This document shows, piece by piece, positions 8,501 through 15,399 of a stretch of DNA of 23,236 nt; position 1 is the first letter of the stretch, and the number at the start of each line of letters is the position of its first letter. Source of the DNA: an uncultured Porphyromonas sp. (lineage in GTDB: Bacteria; Bacteroidota; Bacteroidia; Bacteroidales; Porphyromonadaceae); NCBI RefSeq assembly GCF_905372525.1, contig NZ_CAJPPN010000036.1, forward strand, positions 1 to 23,236, in the 5' to 3' direction. Under the pieces are notes generated by a model, which worked only from the letters and a program-made list of their open reading frames with translations, was not told the DNA's origin and did no database searches. The position numbers were made by a program, and so were the translations under genes.

Positions 8501-9407
8501 ACTCCTCCGTCTTCTCCTTGTGCAGGAGGATCGTCTTGTTGCTGGACTCTAGGATCAGGTCGATATTGTCCTCGGTGATCTCGGCCTCGCGCTCGACGAG
8601 CACAGAGATACGCTCCATGGATACCACCTCGCCCGTGTCCTCATCACTGAGGTCATCGATATAGGTCTTGGTCACACGTCCGGCTAGACGGCGACCGATA
8701 TTCTTCTCTAGGTTGGCACGGGTGACCTTGATCTCCTCGGATAGGTCAAAGAGGTCAAGGATCTGCTTATCCGACTCGAAGCCGATGGCACGCAGGAGGG
8801 TAGTGACGGGGAGCTTCTTCTTACGATCGATGTAGGCATACATGACATTGTTGATGTCAGTAGCGAACTCGATCCAGGAGCCCTTGAAGGGGATGATACG
8901 TGCCGAGTAGAGCTGAGAGCCGTTGGTGTGTGTACTCGTCCCAAAGAACACCCCAGGCGAGCGGTGGAGCTGCGAGACGACCACACGCTCCGCCCCATTG
9001 ATGACGAACGTACCCGACTCGGTCATGTAGGGGATATAGCCGAGGAAGACATCCTGCACCACGGTGCTGAAGTCTTCATGGTCGGGATCCGTACATGAGA
9101 GCTTGAGCTTAGCCTTCAGGGGGACACTATAGGTCAGACCCCGGCTGAAGCATTCCTCTATGGTATACTTGGGAGGATCGACATAGTAGTCGAGGAACTC
9201 GAGGACGAAGTTGTTCCGGGTATCTGCTATGGGGAAGTTCTCATTGAATACACGGTAGAGACCCTCCGAACGACGAGACTCCGTAGCAGTGTCGAGCTGG
9301 AAGAAATCGCGGAAGGACTTCAGCTGTACCTCTAGGAAGTCCGGGAAGTCCAGCGGGTTCTTGATCGAAGCGAAGTTGATCCTCCGTGGTTGTGGATTGG
9401 CGGCCAT
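5595..9407 (-). CDS. rpoB: DNA-directed RNA polymerase subunit beta
   Basis: 1270 residues, the normal size for Bacteroidota RpoB. It starts at ATG 9407 ([20 protein letters not shown]), preceded by an A/T-rich stretch and no Shine-Dalgarno, as usual in this phylum. The rifampicin region is at 473-495 ([20 protein letters not shown] then SAL). By alignment with E. coli (offset 38), Q513, D516, H526 and S531 are all wild type, while N518T, S522A and I530L look like natural variants. Other landmarks are [20 protein letters not shown] after the rifampicin region, the [17 protein letters not shown] motif in the C-terminal third, and the C-terminal clamp that contacts beta'. It forms the core enzyme with RpoC and RpoA. 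It lies 123 bp after rplL, beyond an attenuator-like hairpin. Confidence 0.99.
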   Translation of the reverse strand: [1270 protein letters not shown]

Positions 9408-9461
9408 CTATTTTATTGCTTGAGGTGATAAGGGGACGGGTTCGTTGTGTTTAGACACGAA

Positions 9462-9498
9462 ATGGTTAAGACCCCCCTCGTCGGGGGATCTTAACCAT
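9462..9498 (-). terminator. Attenuator-like hairpin between rplL and rpoB
   Basis: ATGGTTAAGACCCCC (9462-9476) pairs with GGGGG and TCTTAACCAT (9483-9498), with one bulged A. On the minus strand only a short TTTCGTGTC follows, so termination would be partial. In E. coli a partial terminator at this place lowers RNA polymerase output relative to ribosomal proteins; the same role is inferred here. A small GTGT-TTAG-ACAC palindrome lies just downstream (about 9446-9457). Confidence 0.65.
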
Positions 9499-9530
9499 AA
9501 ACACCTGATTACAGGCGTTATAGTGGAAGT

Positions 9531-9899
9531 TTACTTAAGTTCAACTTCGGCGCCAGCTTCCTCAAGAGCCTTCTTGAGAGCCTCAGCAGTAGCCTTGTCT
9601 ACACCTTCCTTGACGGGTGCAGGAGCAGCGTCTACGATGTCCTTTGCTTCCTTCAGACCCAGACCGCAGTGTTCCTTGACAGCCTTGACGACCTGAAGCT
9701 TAGCCGCACCGGGGCTCTTGAGGATGACATCGAAGGAGGTCTTTTCCTCTTCCTGAGCACCTTCAGCGGGGCCTGCTACGACAACAGCTGCAGCTGCTGG
9801 TTCGATTCCGTACTCATCCTTGAGGATAGCTGCGAGTTCGCTTACTTCCTTTACCGTCAGGTTTACAAGCTGTTCGGCAATTGCTTTGATATCTGCCAT
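9531..9899 (-). CDS. rplL: 50S ribosomal protein L7/L12
   Basis: 122 residues, standard length. The N-terminal dimerisation helix (MADIKAIAEQLVNLTVKEVS) is followed by an Ala/Gly-rich hinge with EGAQEEEK (about 35-53) and the C-terminal factor-binding domain with VKAVKEHCGLGLKEAKDIVD. L7/L12 forms dimers on L10 at the ribosome stalk and recruits EF-Tu, EF-G, IF2 and release factors. It follows rplJ by 49 bp. It is acidic and Ala-rich as expected. A cysteine replaces the more usual Thr in KEHCGLGL, a minor variation. Confidence 0.98.
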   Translation of the reverse strand: MADIKAIAEQLVNLTVKEVSELAAILKDEYGIEPAAAAVVVAGPAEGAQEEEKTSFDVILKSPGAAKLQVVKAVKEHCGLGLKEAKDIVDAAPAPVKEGVDKATAEALKKALEEAGAEVELK

Positions 9900-9948
9900 G
9901 TCGATTGATTATTTCGTTTGTTGTTGTTCTTGTTTTCTACTAGGGGCT

Positions 9949-10470
9949 TTACTCTGCAGGGGCATCTGCTACGGCTGCTTCCTTCTCGGCATCCTTGTTC
10001 TCCAGGGCGGAGAGGACGTTGCGGATAGGAGACTGCAGCAGTGCGACGACGTCTGCGATGAGCTCTTCCTTGCTCTTGATAGCTACGAGCTCTGCGAGCT
10101 GGTCTGCGCCATAGAAGCCCGTCTCTGCGTAGGCGGCCTTTAGGCGAAGCTTAGACTCTTCCTTCTTGTCCTTGGCGAAGTCCTTGATGATCTTCGCTGG
10201 GGCGTTAGCGACCGTGGTGAACATGACCGCGGTATTGCCCTTGAGCGCTGAGTACAGCGTAGCGAAGTCTACCTCTGCCTCGGAGAGAGCCTTTCTCAGG
10301 AGCGTATTCTTAGCTACGACGAGCTTGATACCGCCCTTGTTGCAAGCACGACGGAGCTGAGCCGTCTTGGCTGCATCGAGGCCCTCGATGTTGGTCAGGT
10401 AGAAGTGTGGGTATTCGCTGAGGAAGCCCTTGAGCTGCTCGACTACGACTCCTTTATTTTCCTTTCTCAT
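9949..10470 (-). CDS. rplJ: 50S ribosomal protein L10
   Basis: 173 residues, standard length. It has the L10 N-terminal rRNA-binding domain (VVVEQLKGFLSEYPHFYLTN, then LRRACNKGGIKLVVAKNTLL) and a C-terminal helix that carries the L7/L12 dimers. It anchors the stalk with L11 on 23S rRNA. Only 14 bp separate it from rplA, so there is no room here for an E. coli style long L10 leader; autoregulation, if present, must use a site inside the upstream coding region or elsewhere. This follows from spacing alone. Confidence 0.98.
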   Translation of the reverse strand: MRKENKGVVVEQLKGFLSEYPHFYLTNIEGLDAAKTAQLRRACNKGGIKLVVAKNTLLRKALSEAEVDFATLYSALKGNTAVMFTTVANAPAKIIKDFAKDKKEESKLRLKAAYAETGFYGADQLAELVAIKSKEELIADVVALLQSPIRNVLSALENKDAEKEAAVADAPAE

Positions 10471-10484
10471 GATTTCTTCCTTGA

Positions 10485-11180
10485 TTATTCTTCTACTGAC
10501 TTAGGATCGATCTTGATACTTGGGCTCATAGTGCTGGAGAGGTAGATGCTCTTGACATAAGTCCCCTTGGCCGCGGTGGGCTTGAGACGAATGAGCGTAG
10601 AGATGATCTCGTGCGCATTGTCGTAGATCTGTTCGGGGGTGAAGGAGACCTTACCGATCGAGGTATGTACGATACCCGTCTTATCGACCTTGAAGTCGAT
10701 CTTACCCGACTTAACCTCCTTGACCGCTGCAGCGACATCGTTGGTCACCGTACCGCTCTTGGGGTTAGGCATCAGACCACGAGGACCGAGGACGCGCCCT
10801 AGAGCACCGATCTTACCCATGATAGCAGGCATCGTGATGATCACATCGATCTCAGTCCAGCCACCACGGATCTTCTCGATATATTCGTCTAGTCCGACAT
10901 AGTCAGCGCCAGCAGCCTGAGCTTCGGCTTCCTTGTCGGGAGTACAGAGTGCAAGCACGCGTACCTGCTTACCCGTCCCGTGAGGGAGAGTAACGACACC
11001 ACGGACCATTTGATTTGCCTTGCGAGGATCGACACCGAGGCGGACATCCACGTCTACAGAGGCGTCGAACTTCGTATCGGTAATCTCCTTGACGAGAGCT
11101 GCTGCTTCCTTGAGTGAATACGTCTTCCCGGGCTCGAGCTTGCTAAAAGCGATCTTCTGCTTTTTCGTAAGTTTACTCAT
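10485..11180 (-). CDS. rplA: 50S ribosomal protein L1
   Basis: 231 residues, standard for bacterial L1. Recognised from SVDVDVRLGVDPRKANQMVR, VLALCTPDKEAEAQAAGADY, and the signature GKIGALGRVLGPRGLMPNPK followed by SGTVTNDV. L1 binds the mobile L1 stalk of 23S rRNA and helps release deacylated tRNA; in many bacteria it also represses its own L11-L1 mRNA. It follows rplK by 14 bp in a clear L11-L1-L10-L12 order. Confidence 0.98.
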   Translation of the reverse strand: MSKLTKKQKIAFSKLEPGKTYSLKEAAALVKEITDTKFDASVDVDVRLGVDPRKANQMVRGVVTLPHGTGKQVRVLALCTPDKEAEAQAAGADYVGLDEYIEKIRGGWTEIDVIITMPAIMGKIGALGRVLGPRGLMPNPKSGTVTNDVAAAVKEVKSGKIDFKVDKTGIVHTSIGKVSFTPEQIYDNAHEIISTLIRLKPTAAKGTYVKSIYLSSTMSPSIKIDPKSVEE

Positions 11181-11194
11181 CTTTGCTTGATGTA

Positions 11195-11635
11195 TTAGTT
11201 ACCGGGGAATTCGCCCTTTACTGTGATACCCATGCTGCGTGCCGTACCAGCCACGATCTTCATCGCAGCTTCGACAGTGAAGCAGTTGAGGTCTACGATC
11301 TTGTCCTGTGCAATCGCGCGAACCTGATCCCACGTTAGCTCAGCCACCTTGTTACGGTTGGGCTGGGCGGAGCCACTCTTGAGCTTGGCTACCTCCTTGA
11401 GCTGTACGGCTACGGGGGGGGTCTTAACGATGAAATCAAAAGACTTATCAGCGTAGTAGGTGATCACCACTGGGAGCACCTTACCAGCCTGGTCTTGAGT
11501 CCTGGCGTTGAATTGCTTGCAAAACTCCATTATATTGATCCCCTTAGCACCCAGTGCGGGCCCTACGGGAGGTGAGGGGTTTGCTGCCCCACCCTTAATT
11601 TGCAATTTTAGTTGTCCAGCAACTTCCTTAGCCAT
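11195..11635 (-). CDS. rplK: 50S ribosomal protein L11
   Basis: 146 residues, standard. The N-terminal domain has the Pro-rich NPSPPVGPALGAKGINIMEF segment that contacts thiostrepton-class drugs and the GTPase centre; the C-terminal rRNA-binding domain has the LTWDQVRAIAQDKIVDLNCF and GTARSMGITVKG motifs. It forms the stalk base with 23S rRNA. It begins 64 bp after nusG. No promoter-like consensus is seen in that gap, so it is probably read through from upstream. Confidence 0.98.
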   Translation of the reverse strand: MAKEVAGQLKLQIKGGAANPSPPVGPALGAKGINIMEFCKQFNARTQDQAGKVLPVVITYYADKSFDFIVKTPPVAVQLKEVAKLKSGSAQPNRNKVAELTWDQVRAIAQDKIVDLNCFTVEAAMKIVAGTARSMGITVKGEFPGN

Positions 11636-11699
11636 TGTCTTGAATCTTGAGTGTTACACACTTACATAATGCAGTAAAAGAATAGTCTGCGTAACCAGC

Positions 11700-12251
11700 C
11701 TATTCCTTGACCACCTGCGAATAACTGAGTTCCAACGGCGTCTTGCGTCCGAACATCTTGACCATCACCCGGAGCTTCTGCTTCTCGGGAGTTACCTCCT
11801 CCACAGAGGCCTCGTAGTTAGCGAACGCACCATCGATGATACGTACGACATCACCCACGAAGAGCTCTAGGTCATAGATACCCTCAGAGTCTGCCATCTG
11901 GTCTGCTCGACCTAGGATGCGCTCGACCTCTGAGTGCTTGAGGGGCTCGGGCTCTCCCCCTCGCTTGCCACCGAGGAAGCCGATCACGTTCGGTAGGTTG
12001 CGCAGCGTGTGTGCTACGTCGCCCACGAGGACGGCCTCCACCAGCACGTAGCCAGGGAGATAGGGACGCTCCTTGATGACCTTCTTGCCAGCACGCTGAG
12101 TAACGATCTTCTCCGTGGGGATGATGACCCGAGAGACATACTGACCGAGGCTAGAGTTCCGCATCTCGGCCTCTAGCTGCTCACGCACCTTCTCCTCCTT
12201 GCCACTGACGGCGCGGAGCACATAGAATCTCTTTTCTGCTACTTCAGTCAT
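11700..12251 (-). CDS. nusG: Transcription termination/antitermination factor NusG
   Basis: 183 residues. The NGN domain occupies about 7-110 (RFYVLRAVSGKEEKVREQLE, then PYLPGYVLVEAVLVGDVAHT and NVIGFLGG), and the KOW domain is C-terminal (FVGDVVRIIDGAFANYEASV). NusG binds the RNA polymerase clamp, raises processivity and links polymerase to Rho or the ribosome. Bacteroidota often also have UpxY/LoaP-type paralogues, but the position directly after secE and before rplK marks this as the housekeeping copy. Confidence 0.97.
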   Translation of the reverse strand: MTEVAEKRFYVLRAVSGKEEKVREQLEAEMRNSSLGQYVSRVIIPTEKIVTQRAGKKVIKERPYLPGYVLVEAVLVGDVAHTLRNLPNVIGFLGGKRGGEPEPLKHSEVERILGRADQMADSEGIYDLELFVGDVVRIIDGAFANYEASVEEVTPEKQKLRVMVKMFGRKTPLELSYSQVVKE

Positions 12252-12304
12252 AATGGTTATTCTTCACCAAGGGGGGAGGGACGAGGACGCTACGGGCATC
12301 CAGC

Positions 12305-12514
12305 CTAGGCACCTGCGATATAACGATACACAGTGCTCAGGCTGAGCTCAAAGGTCTTGTCCATAACGAGCACGACTGCGGCGATGATAAGGGAAGCAAT
12401 CAACACCACCACAGCACTATTGGTGAGCTCTGAGCGCGTAGGCCAGCTCACCTTCTGTGTTAGCTCGGTGTATGAGTCGCGGCAAGCGACTCTTACTTTA
12501 TTGAGGAAACTCAT
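12305..12514 (-). CDS. secE: Preprotein translocase subunit SecE
   Basis: 69 residues, the short single-span form found outside Enterobacteria. An amphipathic N-terminal helix carries the conserved ELTQKVSWPTRSEL motif (about 17-30), followed by one membrane segment, about 33-51 (SAVVVLIASLIIAAVVLVM). SecE clamps SecY in the SecYEG channel of the inner membrane. It lies between tRNA-Trp and nusG, the usual Bacteroidota arrangement, 53 bp before nusG. Confidence 0.95.
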   Translation of the reverse strand: MSFLNKVRVACRDSYTELTQKVSWPTRSELTNSAVVVLIASLIIAAVVLVMDKTFELSLSTVYRYIAGA

Positions 12515-12533
12515 TATCGTTCTTTTTCTCTTG

Positions 12534-12606
12534 CACGGGTTGAGAGACTCGAACTCCCGACACCTGGTTTTGGAGACCAGTGCTCTACCAACTGAGCTAA
12601 ACCCGT
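12534..12606 (-). tRNA. tRNA-Trp (anticodon CCA)
   Basis: The minus strand folds into a complete 73-base cloverleaf. The acceptor stem ACGGGTT/AACCCGT is perfect (7 bp), the D-arm is GCTC...GAGC, the anticodon arm is CTGGT-CTCCAAA-ACCAG (anticodon CCA) and the T-arm contains TTCGAGT. The discriminator is G, and 3' CCA is not encoded. It lies between tuf and secE in the same transcript and must be excised from it. Confidence 0.97.
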
Positions 12607-12611
12607 AGACT

Positions 12612-12647
12612 AGATGGGTGAGGCAACGCGTATTGCCTCACCCATCT
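12612..12647 (-). other. Perfect hairpin between tuf and tRNA-Trp
   Basis: AGATGGGTGAGGCAA (12612-12626) and its exact complement (12633-12647) enclose a 6-base loop. It starts about 11 bp after the tuf stop and ends 5 bp before the 5' end of tRNA-Trp. There is no T-run, so it may protect the tuf mRNA 3' end after tRNA processing, or act as a weak attenuator. Confidence 0.7.
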
Positions 12648-12658
12648 GAGGTATGTGA

Positions 12659-13846
12659 TTAGTCGAGGATCTCGGTGATCTGACCCGAACCAACCGTACG
12701 GCCACCTTCACGGATAGCGAAGCGAAGACCTACGTTGCAGGCTACTGGGTAGATGAGTTCGACCGTGATCTCTACGTTGTCACCAGGCATCACCATTTCT
12801 ACGCCTTCGGGCAGAGTGATCTCACCCGTTACGTCGAGCGTACGGATATAGAACTGGGGGCGATACTTGTTGTGGAATGGAGTGTGACGACCACCTTCTT
12901 CCTTCTTCAGGACGTAGACAGAAGCCTTGAAGCGAGAGTGAGGCTTTACCTGACCGGGCTTAGCGATCACCATACCACGCTTGATCTCGTTCTTGTCGAT
13001 ACCACGCAGGAGCAGACCGACGTTGTCACCAGCCTGACCTTCGTCGAGGATCTTACGGAACATTTCTACACCCGTGACGACAGACTTGAGGTTCTCAGCA
13101 CCGAGACCGATGATCTGTACTTCATCACCCGTGTGGATGACACCCGTCTCGATACGACCGGTAGCCACCGTACCACGACCCGTGATAGAGAAGACGTCTT
13201 CGACAGGCATGAGGAAGGGCTTATCGATGTCACGTGGAGGCAGGGGGATCCAGGTATCTACAGCGTCCATCAGCTCCATGACCTTTTCTTCCCACTGGGG
13301 CTCACCGTTGAGCGCACCAAGGGCAGAACCACGGATCACAGGCGTGTTGTCGCCATCGAAGTCGTAGCTAGAGAGGAGCTCACGCATGTCCATTTCGACG
13401 AGCTCGAGCATCTCTTCGTCATCTACCATGTCGCACTTGTTCATGAAGATAACGAGACGGGGGACGTTCACCTGGCGAGCCAGTAGGACGTGCTCACGAG
13501 TCTGGGGCATAGGACCATCCGTAGCAGCTACTACGATGATAGCACCGTCCATCTGAGCAGCACCCGTGACCATGTTCTTCACATAGTCAGCGTGCCCTGG
13601 GCAGTCCACGTGAGCATAGTGACGGTTAGCCGTCTCATACTCTACGTGAGAGGTATTGATCGTGATCCCACGTTCCTTTTCTTCAGGAGCATTGTCGATC
13701 GAGTCGAACGAACGGAGCTCAGAGAGACCCTTCTTAGCAAGCACCGTCGTGATTGCTGCGGTAAGGGTCGTCTTACCGTGGTCAACGTGACCGATCGTAC
13801 CAATATTTACGTGTGGTTTCGATCTGTTAAATGTTTCTTTAGCCAT
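12659..13846 (-). CDS. tuf: Translation elongation factor Tu
   Basis: 395 residues, standard. GTPase motifs: GHVDHGKT (19-26), the switch I GITI (60-63), DCPGH (81-85), NKCD (136-139) and SAL in the G5 loop. Domains 2 and 3 follow, with ITGRGTVATGRIETGVI and the C-terminal GGRTVGSGQITEILD. EF-Tu delivers aminoacyl-tRNA to the ribosomal A site as a GTP complex. The gene starts at ATG 13846, 63 bp after tRNA-Thr, and is followed by a hairpin and tRNA-Trp. It is probably the most highly expressed gene in the window, driven by the promoter at 14065-14095. Confidence 0.99.
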   Translation of the reverse strand: MAKETFNRSKPHVNIGTIGHVDHGKTTLTAAITTVLAKKGLSELRSFDSIDNAPEEKERGITINTSHVEYETANRHYAHVDCPGHADYVKNMVTGAAQMDGAIIVVAATDGPMPQTREHVLLARQVNVPRLVIFMNKCDMVDDEEMLELVEMDMRELLSSYDFDGDNTPVIRGSALGALNGEPQWEEKVMELMDAVDTWIPLPPRDIDKPFLMPVEDVFSITGRGTVATGRIETGVIHTGDEVQIIGLGAENLKSVVTGVEMFRKILDEGQAGDNVGLLLRGIDKNEIKRGMVIAKPGQVKPHSRFKASVYVLKKEEGGRHTPFHNKYRPQFYIRTLDVTGEITLPEGVEMVMPGDNVEITVELIYPVACNVGLRFAIREGGRTVGSGQITEILD

Positions 13847-13909
13847 AACTAAAATCTATCTATTCTTAAGAAAATATTCTGCGTTGCCTTACGTCGACTC
13901 TGACCTGTG

Positions 13910-13981
<72 letters not shown>

Positions 13982-14064
13982 TTGTCATCTTACGTAGTGA
14001 GAGAAGACGCCTCTTCTCCACATGTTCGCCTGTGAATCAAGTGGTACACAGACTAATTCGGGTG

Positions 14065-14095
14065 CAAATATACGGACTTTTCCGAATTCTCCAAA
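14065..14095 (-). promoter_or_regulatory. Bacteroidota housekeeping promoter of the tRNA-Thr/tuf/rpl/rpoBC operon
   Basis: On the minus strand TTTG (14095-14092) and TATATTTG (14072-14065) are separated by exactly 19 bases. This is a perfect match to the Bacteroidota primary-sigma consensus (-33 TTTG, -7 TAnnTTTG, 19-20 bp spacing). Transcription should start near 14058-14060, leaving a leader of about 80 bases before tRNA-Thr. Confidence 0.85.
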
Positions 14096-14233
14096 ACTTC
14101 TCCTCGATTATTCTTCGCTTCTCCCCCCTATTTCGGGCTTATTTCCCTCCCAATTGCCCCGAAGTGGCGGGGGCATCAGGGGCAGGGGGACGACACCGAA
14201 GTCACTGTATCACAGCTACTCTATATGCCGCAC

Positions 14234-14283
14234 AGCCTCACCAAAGAGCCCCATGGAGTCCCATAGAGCCCCGAGGTGAGGCT
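14234..14283 (-). terminator. Putative 3' hairpin of the murD-ftsW-murG unit
   Basis: AGCCTCACC (14234-14242) pairs with GGTGAGGCT (14275-14283). The interior holds two GGGGCTCT copies (minus strand) around ATGG-GACT-CCAT, which can form an inner stem. It starts about 11 bp after the murG stop. No T-run follows, so efficiency as a terminator is uncertain. Confidence 0.5.
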
Positions 14284-14294
14284 CGAGGGGGTAT

Positions 14295-15392
14295 CTAGGG
14301 GACTAGAGACTCTATCTCATCGACGATCCGGTCGGCAGCCGATGGTAGAGCCAGCCGAAGGATCTCCTCGGAGAGTGCTCGGCGGGCAGGTTCGTCCGCT
14401 ACCAGCGCTAGGGCTCGGGGCGTCAGGTCTCGCCGAGCATCGGCGTCGGGGATGAGGATAGCTGCGCCACGGAGTGAGAGCGCTAGGGCATTCTTCGTCT
14501 GGTGATCCTCGGCCACATTGGGCGAGGGGACGAGGATCGTCGGCTTGCCGAGTAGGCAGAGCTCCGAGATCGCACTAGCACCTGCCCGAGAGATCACGAC
14601 GTCGGCTAGTCCATAGGCTAGATCCATCCGCTGGATGAAGGCATCGCTCCAGTGAGGGAAGGAGTGGCCTGCGCAGAGTTCCTTGGCACGGGTGGCAAAG
14701 GCGACCCCGGTCTGCCAGAGTAGAGCTACCCCCGAGGCCTCCCAGTCCTGGAGACGTGAGCCGATCGCCTCATTGATCGTCCGTGCCCCTAGGCTCCCCC
14801 CGACGACGAGCACGACCTGCTTCGTATCGGCGGGGAGACCGAAGTAGGCTAAGGCCTCCTCCCGATCCACCCGGAGACGCTCGATCATGGGACGAATGGG
14901 ATTGCCCGTCAGGACGATCTTGTCCTTGGGGAAGAAGCGCTCCATCTCGGGATAGGCGACACAGATACGTGTCGCCCTACGCGCGAGGAACTTATTGGTG
15001 ATCCCTGCATAGGAGTTCTGCTCCTGGATCAGGGTCGGGATCCCGAGGCTCTGGGCGGCCTTGAGGGTCGGAGCACTCGCATAGCCCCCTACCCCGACGA
15101 CGACCTGCGGGCGAAACTCCCGGAGGATATCCCGTGCCGTGACCAATGCACGGAGGAAGTCTCGGATGACCCCGACGTTGCGCCAGAGCCTATGCCTATC
15201 CAGCCCCCGTATCTTCAGCCCTCGTATCTGGAAGCCTGCCTGAGGGACACGCTGCATCTCCATCCGCCCCTCGGCTCCGATGAAGAGGATCTCTACCCCG
15301 GGGTAACGCTGCTTCAGCGCCTCGGCGATGGAGATGGCGGGGAAGATATGACCACCGGTACCCCCTCCACTGATGATGACTCTCTGTACCAT
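14295..15392 (-). CDS. murG: UDP-N-acetylglucosamine--undecaprenyl-PP-MurNAc-pentapeptide GlcNAc transferase
   Basis: 365 residues, GT28 family. It transfers GlcNAc from UDP-GlcNAc to lipid I on the inner face of the cytoplasmic membrane, making lipid II. Visible motifs: GGGTGGH (9-15) in the N-terminal Rossmann domain, GVGGYASAP (100-108), LIQEQN (121-126), TGNPIRP (162-168), GGSLGARTINEAI (198-210) and the nucleotide-binding SRAGASAISEL (268-278), followed by PSPNVAEDHQTKNA (289-302). Start ATG 15392 is 7 bp after the ftsW stop, so the genes are co-transcribed. In other Bacteroidota murC normally comes next; here the operon ends. Confidence 0.97.
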   Translation of the reverse strand: MVQRVIISGGGTGGHIFPAISIAEALKQRYPGVEILFIGAEGRMEMQRVPQAGFQIRGLKIRGLDRHRLWRNVGVIRDFLRALVTARDILREFRPQVVVGVGGYASAPTLKAAQSLGIPTLIQEQNSYAGITNKFLARRATRICVAYPEMERFFPKDKIVLTGNPIRPMIERLRVDREEALAYFGLPADTKQVVLVVGGSLGARTINEAIGSRLQDWEASGVALLWQTGVAFATRAKELCAGHSFPHWSDAFIQRMDLAYGLADVVISRAGASAISELCLLGKPTILVPSPNVAEDHQTKNALALSLRGAAILIPDADARRDLTPRALALVADEPARRALSEEILRLALPSAADRIVDEIESLVP

Positions 15393-15399
15393 AGATATG

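Larger units (their letters stand above)
13982..14294. other. Intergenic region between murG and tRNA-Thr
   Basis: No gene. It holds the operon promoter (14065-14095) and a hairpin right after murG (14234-14283). The segment 14100-14230 between them shows no recognisable element beyond C/T-rich and G-rich runs. Confidence 0.6.

Noticed and set aside
10471..10484. L10 leader regulatory RNA before rplJ
   Set aside because: Only 14 bp lie between rplA and rplJ, too short for the known leader structure.
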